6,671 bases of DNA from Conexibacter sp. (GCA_025964295.1 JAOPZD010000422.1:1-6671), one strand, 5' to 3'. Shown: positions 1-5,584, numbered from the stretch's first letter. The notes: generated from the sequence alone by a model not told the origin. Numbers and translations: made by a program.

Positions 1-36
1 GGCCGGGGCGGCGTGGCGGTGGCGGCGTCCATTGAA

Positions 37-60
37 CGGGCAACGGTAGTCCGTCGCCCG
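37..60 (-). terminator. Candidate intrinsic terminator after the small gene at 94-297
   Basis: Bases 37-46 and 51-60 form a 10-bp stem with a 4-base loop. Read on the minus strand, all ten pairs form, one of them a G-U wobble. Read on the plus strand the same position is an A-C mismatch, so the structure favours minus-strand RNA. On that strand it is followed by the short U-containing run TTCAAT rather than a true U tract. It lies 34 bases past the stop codon of the small minus-strand gene, which suits a terminator. The weak U tract keeps this tentative. Confidence 0.4.
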
Positions 61-67
61 GTGCGGG

Positions 68-89
68 CGCCGCGCGCCGGGGCGCGGCG
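68..89 (-). other. GC-only hairpin just after the stop codon
   Basis: Bases 68-75 (CGCCGCGC) pair perfectly with 82-89 (GCGCGGCG) around a 6-base loop. The hairpin starts 4 bases beyond the TGA of the minus-strand gene at 94-297. It has no U tract, so alone it is more likely an mRNA 3'-end stabilising structure or part of a tandem terminator with the hairpin at 37-60. In DNA this GC-rich, short GC stems also arise by chance. Confidence 0.3.
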
Positions 90-93
90 GCGC

Positions 94-297
94 TCAGGCC
101 GAGAGCTCGGCCAGGCGCTGCAGCTCGACGGCCCGCAGCAGCTGGCAGTCGTCGGACTCGGCGTCGGCGGGGCCGATGCCGCGATCGTGGGTCGCGATGA
201 CCTGGAACTGCTCGTCCAGCAGCGTCACGCGCCGCATGCGTCCGCGAAACCGCTCCACGAACACCCAGTTGGGGTCGGCCACCGTTGGCCCTTTCAT
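94..297 (-). CDS. Small hypothetical protein (67 aa)
   Basis: I do not recognise this protein. It is a short soluble product with no signal peptide or membrane segment. It begins MKGPTVADPNWVFVERF, continues with a basic stretch (RFRGRMRRV), then a beta-like segment (VTLLDEQFQVIATHD), and ends in an acidic-to-amphipathic helix (LLRAVELQRLAELSA). The minus reading has almost only G/C third positions and a balanced composition, whereas the opposite strand gives an Arg/Ala/Pro/His-rich shadow product, so I take the minus strand as coding. ATG at 297 is preceded by AGGA with a 4-base spacer. TTG at 300 and GTG at 279 (preceded by GGG at a 6-base distance) are alternative starts. It is divergent from the secreted esterase gene and followed by hairpins. 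Function is unknown. Confidence 0.6.
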   Translation of the reverse strand: MKGPTVADPNWVFVERFRGRMRRVTLLDEQFQVIATHDRGIGPADAESDDCQLLRAVELQRLAELSA

Positions 298-300
298 CAA

Positions 301-430
301 GTCCTGGGGATCCCCGCACGGATCCCTGTCGCTCGAATGTAGACGGCACGCGGACGTACCACCGGGGGAGATCCCTGCCGTCCGGCGGGTGATCTGACGC
401 CGCCGTTCAACTCCGTACTGTCCCCTGCCG
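301..430. promoter_or_regulatory. Divergent intergenic region with GATCCC repeats
   Basis: This 130-bp gap separates two divergent genes and must hold promoters for both. On the minus strand, TACATT (341-336) is a possible -10 box that would give a leader of about 30 bases, but I see no convincing -35 partner. The gap also holds a 10-bp palindrome GGGGATCCCC at 306-315. GATCCCTGYCG occurs twice in direct orientation, at 321-331 and 370-380. A shared regulator site is possible but unproven. Confidence 0.35.
394..421 (+). promoter_or_regulatory. Possible leaderless promoter for the secreted esterase
   Basis: CTGACG at 394-399 matches TTGACA at four of six positions. A 16-bp spacer follows, then TACTGT at 416-421, which fits TAnnnT. 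The proposed ATG is at 431, only 9 bases after the -10 box, so transcription would start at or within a few bases of the start codon. No Shine-Dalgarno is visible before this ATG, which agrees with a leaderless or near-leaderless mRNA. The match is modest. Confidence 0.35.
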
Positions 431-1996
431 ATGCACGAGCCGATGCCCTCATCACGTCACCTCCTCCCCGCACGCGCGCTGCTGGTCGCGGCCGCCGTCC
501 TGCTCGCGCTCCTCGCGCTGGGCTCGAGGCCGCCGGCGGCCCACGCGGACCAGCAGGTCCAGTCCTGGGACCTCCCGAGCAAGTTCGTCTCGCCCACCGA
601 CGCCGTGTTCAACCTCTCGCCCTCGCTGGCCGCGACCTCCGGCCCGACCGGGCTGCGCACGTGGGTCGTGCTGCCCGACGGCTACACGCCGTCGCACTGC
701 TGGCCGGTGCTCTACCTCCTGCACGGCTCGGGCACGCCGACCGAGTGGCTCGGGTCGGTCGACCTCATGAAGCAGATGAAGGCCATCGTCGTGATCCCCG
801 GCGGCGGCGACGGCCAGTTCACCAACTGGTATGCCAACGGCAAGCGCTCGCCCGCGTGGGAGCGGTGGTTCTTCGAGGAGCTCATGCCGACCGTGCAGAG
901 CCGCGTCCCGGTCTGCCCGGACCGCGCGTCGCACGCGATCGCCGGCACCTCGATGGGCGGCTTCGGCGCGCTCTTCCTGGCCTCCCAGAAGCCGGAGTAC
1001 TTCGGCAGCGCCGCCTCGTTCTCGGGCATGCTCAACGTCAAGCGGCCCGAGGTCCAGATCGGCTTCAACTTCTACAAGATGATCTGGGGCCCGCCGAACG
1101 GCTTCTACGCCTCGGGCCACAACCCGACCGAGCTGATCGACAACCTGCGCTCGACGCGGGTCCTGGCCGAGGTCGGCAACCTGTCGCCCTACGGCCCGTC
1201 GGACACCGACTTCGGGCAGGCGCGGCTCGTCGAGCTGGTCGCCATCGCGCAGACCAAGGACTTCGTCGCCGCCGCGCGCAAGGCGAAGGTCGACGTCCGC
1301 TACGAGCAGCACACCGGCATCCACACGTTCCCCAACTTCCGCGAGAGCTTCACGCGGATGCTGGCCTGGAACCCGTTCGCGCCCGTCACGTCGGCGCCGT
1401 CGACGTGGAAGTACTCGAAGGTCTCCCAGCGCGGCACGGTCTGGGGTTATGGGTACCGCTTCGCGGCGCCGCCGACCGTCCTCGAGACGTTCAGCGCGAG
1501 CAAGGCCGGGCTCGTCGGCCAGGGCACCGGCCGCGTGACGCTGACGACGCCGGCCGGCAAGCGCGTCGTGGCCAAGCTGCCGTTCCGCTACGCCAACGGC
1601 AAGGTCACCAAGATCGCGGCCGACAAGACGGCGGGCAACGGCAAGGCCACCACCCTGCCGGTCAACGTCACGATGACGCCGCGCAAGCCGAAGCTCGGGC
1701 AGGCCATCACCGTGCGCTTCCGCACCGATCGCAAGCTCAAGCCGACGCAGACCTACCAGGTCCTCGCCCGCCAGCAGACCGGCGACTGCGGCGTCAGCTC
1801 CGCCGTCCGCGTCTACGCGCCCCAGAAGGGCCGCGTCGTCAAGGTCCGGATCAAGCCGGGCATCGGCGCCGGGCACACGGCCGGTCAGTGGTGCCTGAGC
1901 ACCGGCAAGGTCGAGCTCCTCGTCGTCGGGCGCAAGAGCACCGGCGTCGTGCTCGGCACGTTCATCGGCGAGGTCGCCTTCAAGACCGTCAAGTAG
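431..1996 (+). CDS. Secreted alpha/beta-hydrolase, esterase D / antigen 85 type
   Basis: This is a 521-residue exported esterase-family protein. Residues 1-39 are a Sec-type signal peptide: a basic segment, a Leu/Ala/Val core at about 17-31, and a probable cleavage site AHA|D at 39/40. The hydrolase domain spans about 45-315. LLHGSG (96-101) and VIPGGG resemble the oxyanion-side strands, and GTSMGG (172-177) is the nucleophile elbow with Ser174. His298 in GIHTFPNF fits the family's C-terminal catalytic His. Glu268 aligns by spacing with the catalytic Glu I recall from antigen 85, so the proposed triad is S174/E268/H298. Residues about 320-521 are an extra, probably beta-rich part with no family I can name. 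The mature protein has only four Cys (90, 162, 453, 488), which could form two disulfides. Substrate is unknown: acyl transfer to envelope glycans or deacylation are both possible. ATG at 443 is an alternative start. It is convergent with the priming transferase. Confidence 0.88.
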   Translation: MHEPMPSSRHLLPARALLVAAAVLLALLALGSRPPAAHADQQVQSWDLPSKFVSPTDAVFNLSPSLAATSGPTGLRTWVVLPDGYTPSHCWPVLYLLHGSGTPTEWLGSVDLMKQMKAIVVIPGGGDGQFTNWYANGKRSPAWERWFFEELMPTVQSRVPVCPDRASHAIAGTSMGGFGALFLASQKPEYFGSAASFSGMLNVKRPEVQIGFNFYKMIWGPPNGFYASGHNPTELIDNLRSTRVLAEVGNLSPYGPSDTDFGQARLVELVAIAQTKDFVAAARKAKVDVRYEQHTGIHTFPNFRESFTRMLAWNPFAPVTSAPSTWKYSKVSQRGTVWGYGYRFAAPPTVLETFSASKAGLVGQGTGRVTLTTPAGKRVVAKLPFRYANGKVTKIAADKTAGNGKATTLPVNVTMTPRKPKLGQAITVRFRTDRKLKPTQTYQVLARQQTGDCGVSSAVRVYAPQKGRVVKVRIKPGIGAGHTAGQWCLSTGKVELLVVGRKSTGVVLGTFIGEVAFKTVK

Positions 1997-2017
1997 CGGC
2001 CGGCGCTCGTCCGGCCG
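1997..2017. terminator. Possible bidirectional terminator between convergent genes
   Basis: CGGCCGG at 1997-2003 pairs perfectly with CCGGCCG at 2011-2017 around a 7-base loop. The hairpin starts right after the esterase stop codon (1994-1996) and lies 6 bases from the stop of the minus-strand priming transferase (2024-2026). It fills most of the 27-bp convergent gap, so it could serve both transcripts. No U tract follows on either strand, so it may act only as a 3'-end stabiliser or Rho-independent pause. Confidence 0.4.
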
Positions 2018-2023
2018 GCGGCG

Positions 2024-3550
2024 TCAGTACGCGCCGTCGGTCGAGACGAGCGTCCGCAGCGTCTTGGCGAGGATGTGCAGGTCGAGCATCAGCGACCAGC
2101 TCGTCAGGTACGCGGTGTCCAGGCGGATGCGCTCCTCGAAGCTCATGCTCGAGCGGCCGTTGACCTGCCACCAGCCAGTCAGCCCCGGCCGCAGGCCCGG
2201 GCAGTCCCAGTAGCCGACCAGCGAGCGGTCGCGGCGCGCGTCGAAGTAGCGCGACAGCCGCTCGGCCTCGGTGATCGGCCGCGGGCCGACGAGCGCGAGG
2301 TCGCCGCGCAGGACGTTCCACAGCTGGGGCAGCTCGTCCAGCGAGGTGCGGCGCAGGATCCGGCCCACGCGGGTGACGCGCGGGTCGTCGCGCAGCTTCT
2401 GGGTCCGGGCGAACTCGTCGGCGAGCCCGAGGTCGGACAGGTAGCGCTCGAAGCGGTGGTCGGCGCCGCGGGGCGCGCACCACTCGGTGTGCATCGTCCG
2501 GAACTTCAGCTGCTCGAAGACCTCGCCGTCGGCGCCGACGCGGCGGCCGCGGTAGAGGATCGGCCCGGAGGAGTCGCAGCGCACGAGCAGCGCGATCGCG
2601 GCGAGCACCGGCGCGGCGACCAGCAGCGCGAGGCCCGCGCCGAGGACGTCGAGCATCCGCTTGGCGACCAGCGAGGCGCGCGCGGGCTCCCGCGAGCGCA
2701 GCGTCATCAGCGGCATGCCCTCGAGGTGGCTGACGGCGAAGCGCGGCCCGACCGCCTCGAACAGGCGCGGCACCAGGTCGACGCGGACGCCGCGGCGGCG
2801 CAGGCCGTCCAGCGCCTCGAGCGTGTCGTCGTGCGCATCCTCGGAGAAGGCGACGATGACGCGGTCGACGTGCAGCAGGTCGACGACCTCGTCGAGCGCG
2901 TCGACGCCGCCGTGCACCGGCGCGTCGACGTCGAGGTCCAGGGCCCGCGGGTTGGCGTCCACGAACCCGACGAAGCGCAGGCCGTACTCGGGATGGGACT
3001 TCAGCTTGCGGGCGATCAGCTGGCCGACCTCGCCCGCGCCGAGCACGAGCGTGACCTGCTGGTAGGCCGGGTGGCGGCGGGCGGCCGCGCGGGCGACGGC
3101 GCGGCAGCAGGGCACCAGGACGACCATGGCGGCCCAGATCGCGACGACGCTGCGCAGCGTGTCCTGGGACCCGCCGGCCACGACGGCGACGGCGAGCTGC
3201 CCGAAGGCCGCGCAGGTGATGGCCTGCCCGAGGCTGGGCAGGTCGTCGGCGGTCTGGCGGTCGATCTGGACCTCGTCGCGGCCGTAGAGGCCCGAGACGG
3301 CGATCACGCCGACCGCGATCGCGACCTGCACCAAGGCCATCCACAACGCGACGCCGGCCGTGAGCCCCGCGGCGATCACCACGAGCGCGGCGGCCGAGAG
3401 CCCGACGAGGTCGGAGCCCAGCAGCAGCCGGCGCATCAGCGTGCCGCGGCCCACCCCGGTGGTCCGGTGCGGCGTGCGCGGCACGTCGATCGCACCGCCA
3501 TGGACTCCATGGTCGTGCGCGATGACGAGTGCGGCGCTGTGGGCCTCCAT
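2024..3550 (-). CDS. Exopolysaccharide polyprenyl glycosylphosphotransferase (priming sugar transferase)
   Basis: This 508-residue membrane enzyme should start exopolysaccharide or similar glycan synthesis by moving a sugar 1-phosphate from a nucleotide sugar to undecaprenyl phosphate. Four hydrophobic segments lie at about 46-63, 66-88, 108-126 and 133-150. A Rossmann-like domain follows (GAGEVG at 171-176, through about 270). The C-terminal phosphoglycosyltransferase domain begins with KRMLD (297-301) and a membrane helix containing Pro314, the position where the family's re-entrant helix breaks. KFRTM (349-353), SLDELPQLWN (403-412), VGPRP (421-425) and RPGLTGWWQVNGRS (454-467) follow. Asp405-Glu406 correspond to the catalytic Asp-Glu pair known from PglC. 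Length and order match the large WbaP-like class. ATG at 3550 is chosen for its strong upstream AAGGAGGAAGG; the frame stays open to 3730 but with no better start. The donor sugar cannot be read from sequence. It is divergent from the glycosyltransferase operon. Confidence 0.93.
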   Translation of the reverse strand: MEAHSAALVIAHDHGVHGGAIDVPRTPHRTTGVGRGTLMRRLLLGSDLVGLSAAALVVIAAGLTAGVALWMALVQVAIAVGVIAVSGLYGRDEVQIDRQTADDLPSLGQAITCAAFGQLAVAVVAGGSQDTLRSVVAIWAAMVVLVPCCRAVARAAARRHPAYQQVTLVLGAGEVGQLIARKLKSHPEYGLRFVGFVDANPRALDLDVDAPVHGGVDALDEVVDLLHVDRVIVAFSEDAHDDTLEALDGLRRRGVRVDLVPRLFEAVGPRFAVSHLEGMPLMTLRSREPARASLVAKRMLDVLGAGLALLVAAPVLAAIALLVRCDSSGPILYRGRRVGADGEVFEQLKFRTMHTEWCAPRGADHRFERYLSDLGLADEFARTQKLRDDPRVTRVGRILRRTSLDELPQLWNVLRGDLALVGPRPITEAERLSRYFDARRDRSLVGYWDCPGLRPGLTGWWQVNGRSSMSFEERIRLDTAYLTSWSLMLDLHILAKTLRTLVSTDGAY

Positions 3551-3557
3551 CGAGGGT

Positions 3558-3568
3558 CCTTCCTCCTT
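3558..3568 (-). promoter_or_regulatory. Strong ribosome binding site of the priming transferase
   Basis: Read on the minus strand the sequence is AAGGAGGAAGG, ending 7 bases before ATG at 3550. The AAGGAGG core alone lies 11 bases from the ATG. It is the best Shine-Dalgarno in the window and decides the start of this gene against an upstream in-frame extension. Confidence 0.75.
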
Positions 3569-3664
3569 CAGGGGGTCTTGGTCGGCCGTGCTGCGGCGAC
3601 GAAAGCGGGCGAGACGTTCGAGCGTCGACGGCTGACCAACCGTCTCCTGGACCGTCACGTTAAA

Positions 3665-3682
3665 GCCCGTGTGCCCACGGGC
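3665..3682. repeat. Inverted repeat, 7-bp arms, possible operator
   Basis: GCCCGTG at 3665-3671 and CACGGGC at 3676-3682 are exact inverted repeats separated by TGCC. The dyad abuts the TTTAAC sequence read on the minus strand, so it would overlap the spacer of a promoter placed there. It could be an operator for the priming transferase or a hairpin in its leader. Confidence 0.4.
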
Positions 3683-3693
3683 GTGCTGCGCGA

Positions 3694-3719
3694 CCTGGTC
3701 ATCTGACCAGGATCCTGGT
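3694..3719. repeat. Two overlapping palindromes built from CCTGGT half-sites
   Basis: The half-site CCTGGT occurs at 3694-3699, inverted as ACCAGG at 3706-3711, and again direct at 3714-3719. The first pair forms an 18-bp dyad (8-bp arms, 2-bp spacer). The second forms a 14-bp perfect palindrome centred on GATC. Alternating half-sites of this kind are typical of binding sites for dimeric repressors, but could also form alternative RNA hairpins if transcribed. The priming transferase start is about 145 bases away. Confidence 0.5.
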
Positions 3720-3768
3720 GTCTGCTGCACTCGGTCATGTGTCCAGACCTGGAGGTCACGGGCACCTA

Positions 3769-3849
3769 GTGGAGCAAGCCGACGCCGGACCTCCCATGGC
3801 CCACTGGTCGGAGAACGCCGGAGCGCTGTTCGACCGTCTGCCGGGCTAG
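3769..3849 (+). CDS. Possible 26-codon peptide (doubtful)
   Basis: GTG at 3769 opens a frame for VEQADAGPPMAHWSENAGAL and six more residues, ending at TAG 3847-3849. An ATG at 3796 would give 17 residues. GGAGG lies 13 bases before the GTG, too far for an ideal RBS. Its stop overlaps the stop of the minus-strand DUF3107-like gene within the palindrome CTAG. Composition is peptide-like (Trp, Asn, Phe, His) rather than the Arg/Ala shadow type, but the frame is so short that chance is the simplest explanation. No function is suggested. Confidence 0.15.
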   Translation: MEQADAGPPMAHWSENAGALFDRLPG

Positions 3850-4061
3850 GAGCCGATGCCGAACCCGACGCGCTGCTCGTCCTTGTCGACGCGCAGCCAC
3901 AGGACGGCGGAGAGGTTCAGGCGCAGCGCGCCGTCTTCTGCCTCGACCTGGTGCCAGCCCTCGCCACCGAGGGCGTCCTGCAACGCGGCCAGCTGCTCGT
4001 CGCTGACGCGCGCCGAGAGCGGGGGGCTCGCCTGGAAGCCGATGGAGATGCGGTTGGCCAT
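3846..4061 (-). CDS. Small DUF3107-like protein (71 aa)
   Basis: The product is a small soluble protein with a beta-strand start (ISIGFQ), a helix (SDEQLAALQDALG, about 20-32), then strands WHQVEAEDGALRLNL and AVLWLRVDK, and a C-terminal RVGFG. The overall plan (I-x-IG start, short residue-to-strand layout, ending in RVGFG) resembles the actinobacterial DUF3107 family as I remember it. The function of that family is unknown. I choose ATG at 4061 because a TACGAT box lies exactly 6 bases upstream and no Shine-Dalgarno is present, suggesting a leaderless mRNA. The frame is open upstream to 4157, but that extension (GRRPYVQSTRPS...) looks non-coding. It sits between the priming transferase and the GT4 operon and diverges from the latter. 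A link to glycan synthesis is not shown. Confidence 0.7.
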   Translation of the reverse strand: MANRISIGFQASPPLSARVSDEQLAALQDALGGEGWHQVEAEDGALRLNLSAVLWLRVDKDEQRVGFGIGS

Positions 4062-4067
4062 GCGAGG

Positions 4068-4073
4068 ATCGTA
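4068..4073 (-). promoter_or_regulatory. -10 box of a probable leaderless promoter
   Basis: On the minus strand TACGAT (4/6 to TATAAT, all key TA...T positions kept) is followed by six bases and then ATG at 4061. This spacing puts the transcription start on or next to the start codon. No good -35 is visible, which is common for actinobacterial leaderless promoters. Confidence 0.5.
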
Positions 4074-4156
4074 GTGCCCCGAGCCTCCTAGACGGTTGAT
4101 GAGGGATGGGCGGGTGCTTTGGACATATGGTCGACGGCCGTTGCCCGGCCCGGCCA

Positions 4157-4185
4157 TGGACGTTCCCTGAGGATCTCCCTACAGT
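4157..4185 (+). promoter_or_regulatory. Promoter of the GT4 glycosyltransferase operon
   Basis: TGGACG at 4157-4162 (4/6 to TTGACA) and TACAGT at 4180-4185 (4/6 to TATAAT) are separated by exactly 17 bp. Transcription would begin near 4192, just before AGGGAG and the GTG at 4210. The order promoter, RBS and start is coherent, which raises confidence beyond the individual box matches. The 4062-4156 stretch before it holds nothing else I can support. Confidence 0.5.
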
Positions 4186-4195
4186 GAAGTGGCGT

Positions 4196-4201
4196 AGGGA
4201 G
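4196..4201 (+). promoter_or_regulatory. Ribosome binding site supporting the GTG start at 4210
   Basis: AGGGAG is followed by an 8-base spacer and GTG at 4210. The ATG two codons later is too far from it (14 bases), and the in-frame GTG at 4300 has no such site. Confidence 0.55.
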
Positions 4202-4209
4202 CCCAAGCC

Positions 4210-5559
4210 GTGCCCATGGGTGCCGCTGCTCAACAGTTGTGCGTCTCGCTTGTCGAGGGTCGTGCCCTCGCTCTTCGCCCGTCGAACACGTTCCCTTCCG
4301 TGACCTCCGTCATCTCCTCGCCGCCCCGAACCGGCGCGCCTTCCGGCGCGAGCACCAGGACCGCCCTGCTGCTCTTCGAGCCGCCGGACGGTGGCGTGAC
4401 CGAGAACGTGCTGCAGCTCGCGCTGCGCATGCGCTCCCAGAAGTGGGACGTCGTCATCGCCGGCCCGGAGGTCAGCAATATCCGCGAGCGGCTCGAGGCC
4501 GAGGGCCTGGAGTACGTGACGATCGACGCGCTGCGGCGCGGCTACGGACGTCCGCGCGAGGACATGGCAGCGCTGCGCCAGATCAAGGAGCTGCTGACCG
4601 AGCGCCGCTTCGACGTCGTCCACAGCCACGCCTCCAAGGCCGGGTTCCTGGGCCGCCTGGCCGCCGCGCAGACCGGCGTCACCGCCGTCTACAGCCCTCA
4701 CTGCTTCGGCTTCGTCGGCGACGTCTCCACCAAGCGCAAGCTGTTCTCGCTGGGCCTCGAGCGGTGGTTGGGGCGCCGCACTGGTGGGCTGCTGTGCGTC
4801 TCCGACGCCGAGCGCCGCCTGGCCATCGAGCGTCGCATCGCCCGGCCGGAGGTCATCCGCCACATCCGCCACGGCGTCTCCTGCGCGGCCGGCGCCGGCC
4901 CCAGCGAGGAGCTGGTCCGCTTTCGCGGCGACGGCCTGCTCGTCGGCGCGGTCACCGTCCTGCGCGAGCAGAAGCGCCTCGACGTCCTGCTCGACGCGGT
5001 CCCCGCGGTGCTCGAGCGCGTGCCCAACGCCCGCTTCGCGATCGTCGGCAACGGCCCGCTGGAGCAGGCCCTGCGCGAGCAGGCGGCGCGGCTGGGGCTG
5101 ACCGAGCGCGGCGCGGTCGAGTTCTTCGACTTCACCCCGCCGAGCACCCAGTTCCTGCGGGCGCTCGACGTCTACGTCCTGCCGTCGGCGTGGGAGGCCA
5201 TGCCGATCGGGGCGCTCGAGGCGCTCGCCTGCGGCGTGCCGCAGATCGCCTCGGCGGTCGACGGGATGAACGAGATCGTCACGCCGCAGACCGGCATCCT
5301 GGTCGAGCCCAAGGAGGTCGACGGGCTCGCCCAGGCGCTGATCGCGCTGCTGACCGACGACCGGCGCCGCCTGGACGCCAGCCACGCCTCGCGCCAGCGG
5401 GCGCACGACGTCTTCCAGGTCGACGACATGGTCGCCAACACGGTGGACTTCTACGAGGACTGCATCGCCCGCATGCAGCTCGGCGACGCCGCGCCGTCCG
5501 CGCCCCGCCGGGGCCGGTTCCGCGGCGGTGCCCGCGTGACCCGCAGCACGTCGTTCTGA
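4210..5559 (+). CDS. GT4-type glycosyltransferase
   Basis: This 449-residue cytoplasmic or membrane-associated retaining glycosyltransferase (GT-B fold) probably adds a sugar from a nucleotide donor to the lipid-linked glycan. The N-terminal domain starts at about 51 (TALLLFEPPDGGVTENVLQLA, with a GGV acceptor-side loop). It has HSHASKAGFLGRLAA (138-152) and YSPHCFGF (161-168), a pattern seen in capsule and exopolysaccharide GT4 enzymes, where the usual form is close to PHGFAF. The C-terminal donor domain has LREQKRLDVLLDA with Arg252 and Lys255, GNGPL, and the E-x7-E motif Glu329/Glu337 in SAWEAMPIGALEALACGVP. A basic tail follows about 425. The first 50 residues precede the fold and look disordered. 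GTG 4210 has the better RBS, but GTG 4300 is possible. The stop is 25 bases before the next glycosyltransferase, so they are likely cotranscribed. Donor and acceptor are unknown. Confidence 0.9.
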   Translation: MPMGAAAQQLCVSLVEGRALALRPSNTFPSVTSVISSPPRTGAPSGASTRTALLLFEPPDGGVTENVLQLALRMRSQKWDVVIAGPEVSNIRERLEAEGLEYVTIDALRRGYGRPREDMAALRQIKELLTERRFDVVHSHASKAGFLGRLAAAQTGVTAVYSPHCFGFVGDVSTKRKLFSLGLERWLGRRTGGLLCVSDAERRLAIERRIARPEVIRHIRHGVSCAAGAGPSEELVRFRGDGLLVGAVTVLREQKRLDVLLDAVPAVLERVPNARFAIVGNGPLEQALREQAARLGLTERGAVEFFDFTPPSTQFLRALDVYVLPSAWEAMPIGALEALACGVPQIASAVDGMNEIVTPQTGILVEPKEVDGLAQALIALLTDDRRRLDASHASRQRAHDVFQVDDMVANTVDFYEDCIARMQLGDAAPSAPRRGRFRGGARVTRSTSF

Positions 5560-5584
5560 CGCCACCCGTCAGCATGCCGGGCCG

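Larger units (their letters stand above)
3551..3845. promoter_or_regulatory. Leader and intergenic region with nested inverted repeats
   Basis: No convincing gene lies in these 295 bases, which precede the minus-strand priming transferase. The notable content is a run of dyads. GCCCGTG/CACGGGC is at 3665-3682, a 7-bp arm with 4-bp spacer. CCTGGTCA/TGACCAGG is at 3694-3711, an 8-bp arm with 2-bp spacer. The 14-bp palindrome ACCAGGATCCTGGT at 3706-3719 shares its left arm with the previous dyad, and GACCT/AGGTC is at 3746-3757. TTTAAC or TAACGT around 3657-3664 on the minus strand is the only AT-leaning -10 candidate, next to the first dyad; no -35 box is clear. The rest is GC-rich with nothing else seen except a 26-codon open frame at 3769-3849. 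Confidence 0.45.

Noticed and set aside
452..1876. 474-codon open frame on the minus strand opposite the esterase
   Set aside because: Its product is Arg/Gly/Ala/Asp repetitive sequence typical of an antisense shadow in high-GC DNA, while the plus strand has signal peptide and catalytic motifs.
661..2163. 500-codon plus-strand frame overlapping the esterase in another frame
   Set aside because: Arg/Ala/His-rich, no domain, and runs through the esterase stop into the convergent gene; a frame shadow.
1989..3344. 451-codon minus-strand frame overlapping the priming transferase
   Set aside because: Arg/Pro/Ala-rich off-frame product; the transferase frame has all family motifs.
2075..3706. 543-codon plus-strand frame opposite the priming transferase
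   Set aside because: Antisense shadow of low complexity with no recognisable domain.
3551..3730. Upstream in-frame extension of the priming transferase by 60 residues
   Set aside because: The ATG at 3550 has the best Shine-Dalgarno in the window, the extension translates through that site and through the dyads, and it has no family similarity that I can see.
4136..4150. GGCCG/CGGCC inverted repeat before the GT4 promoter
   Set aside because: Five-bp GC arms are expected by chance in DNA of this composition.
4062..4157. Upstream in-frame extension of the DUF3107-like gene to ATG 4157
   Set aside because: The extension has unfavourable composition, would overlap the GT4 promoter region, and ATG 4061 has a precise leaderless -10 box.
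3766..5565. 599-codon minus-strand frame across the DUF3107-like gene and the first GT4 gene
   Set aside because: Antisense shadow with His/Asp/Gln/Arg-rich repeats; the plus strand carries GT4 motifs.
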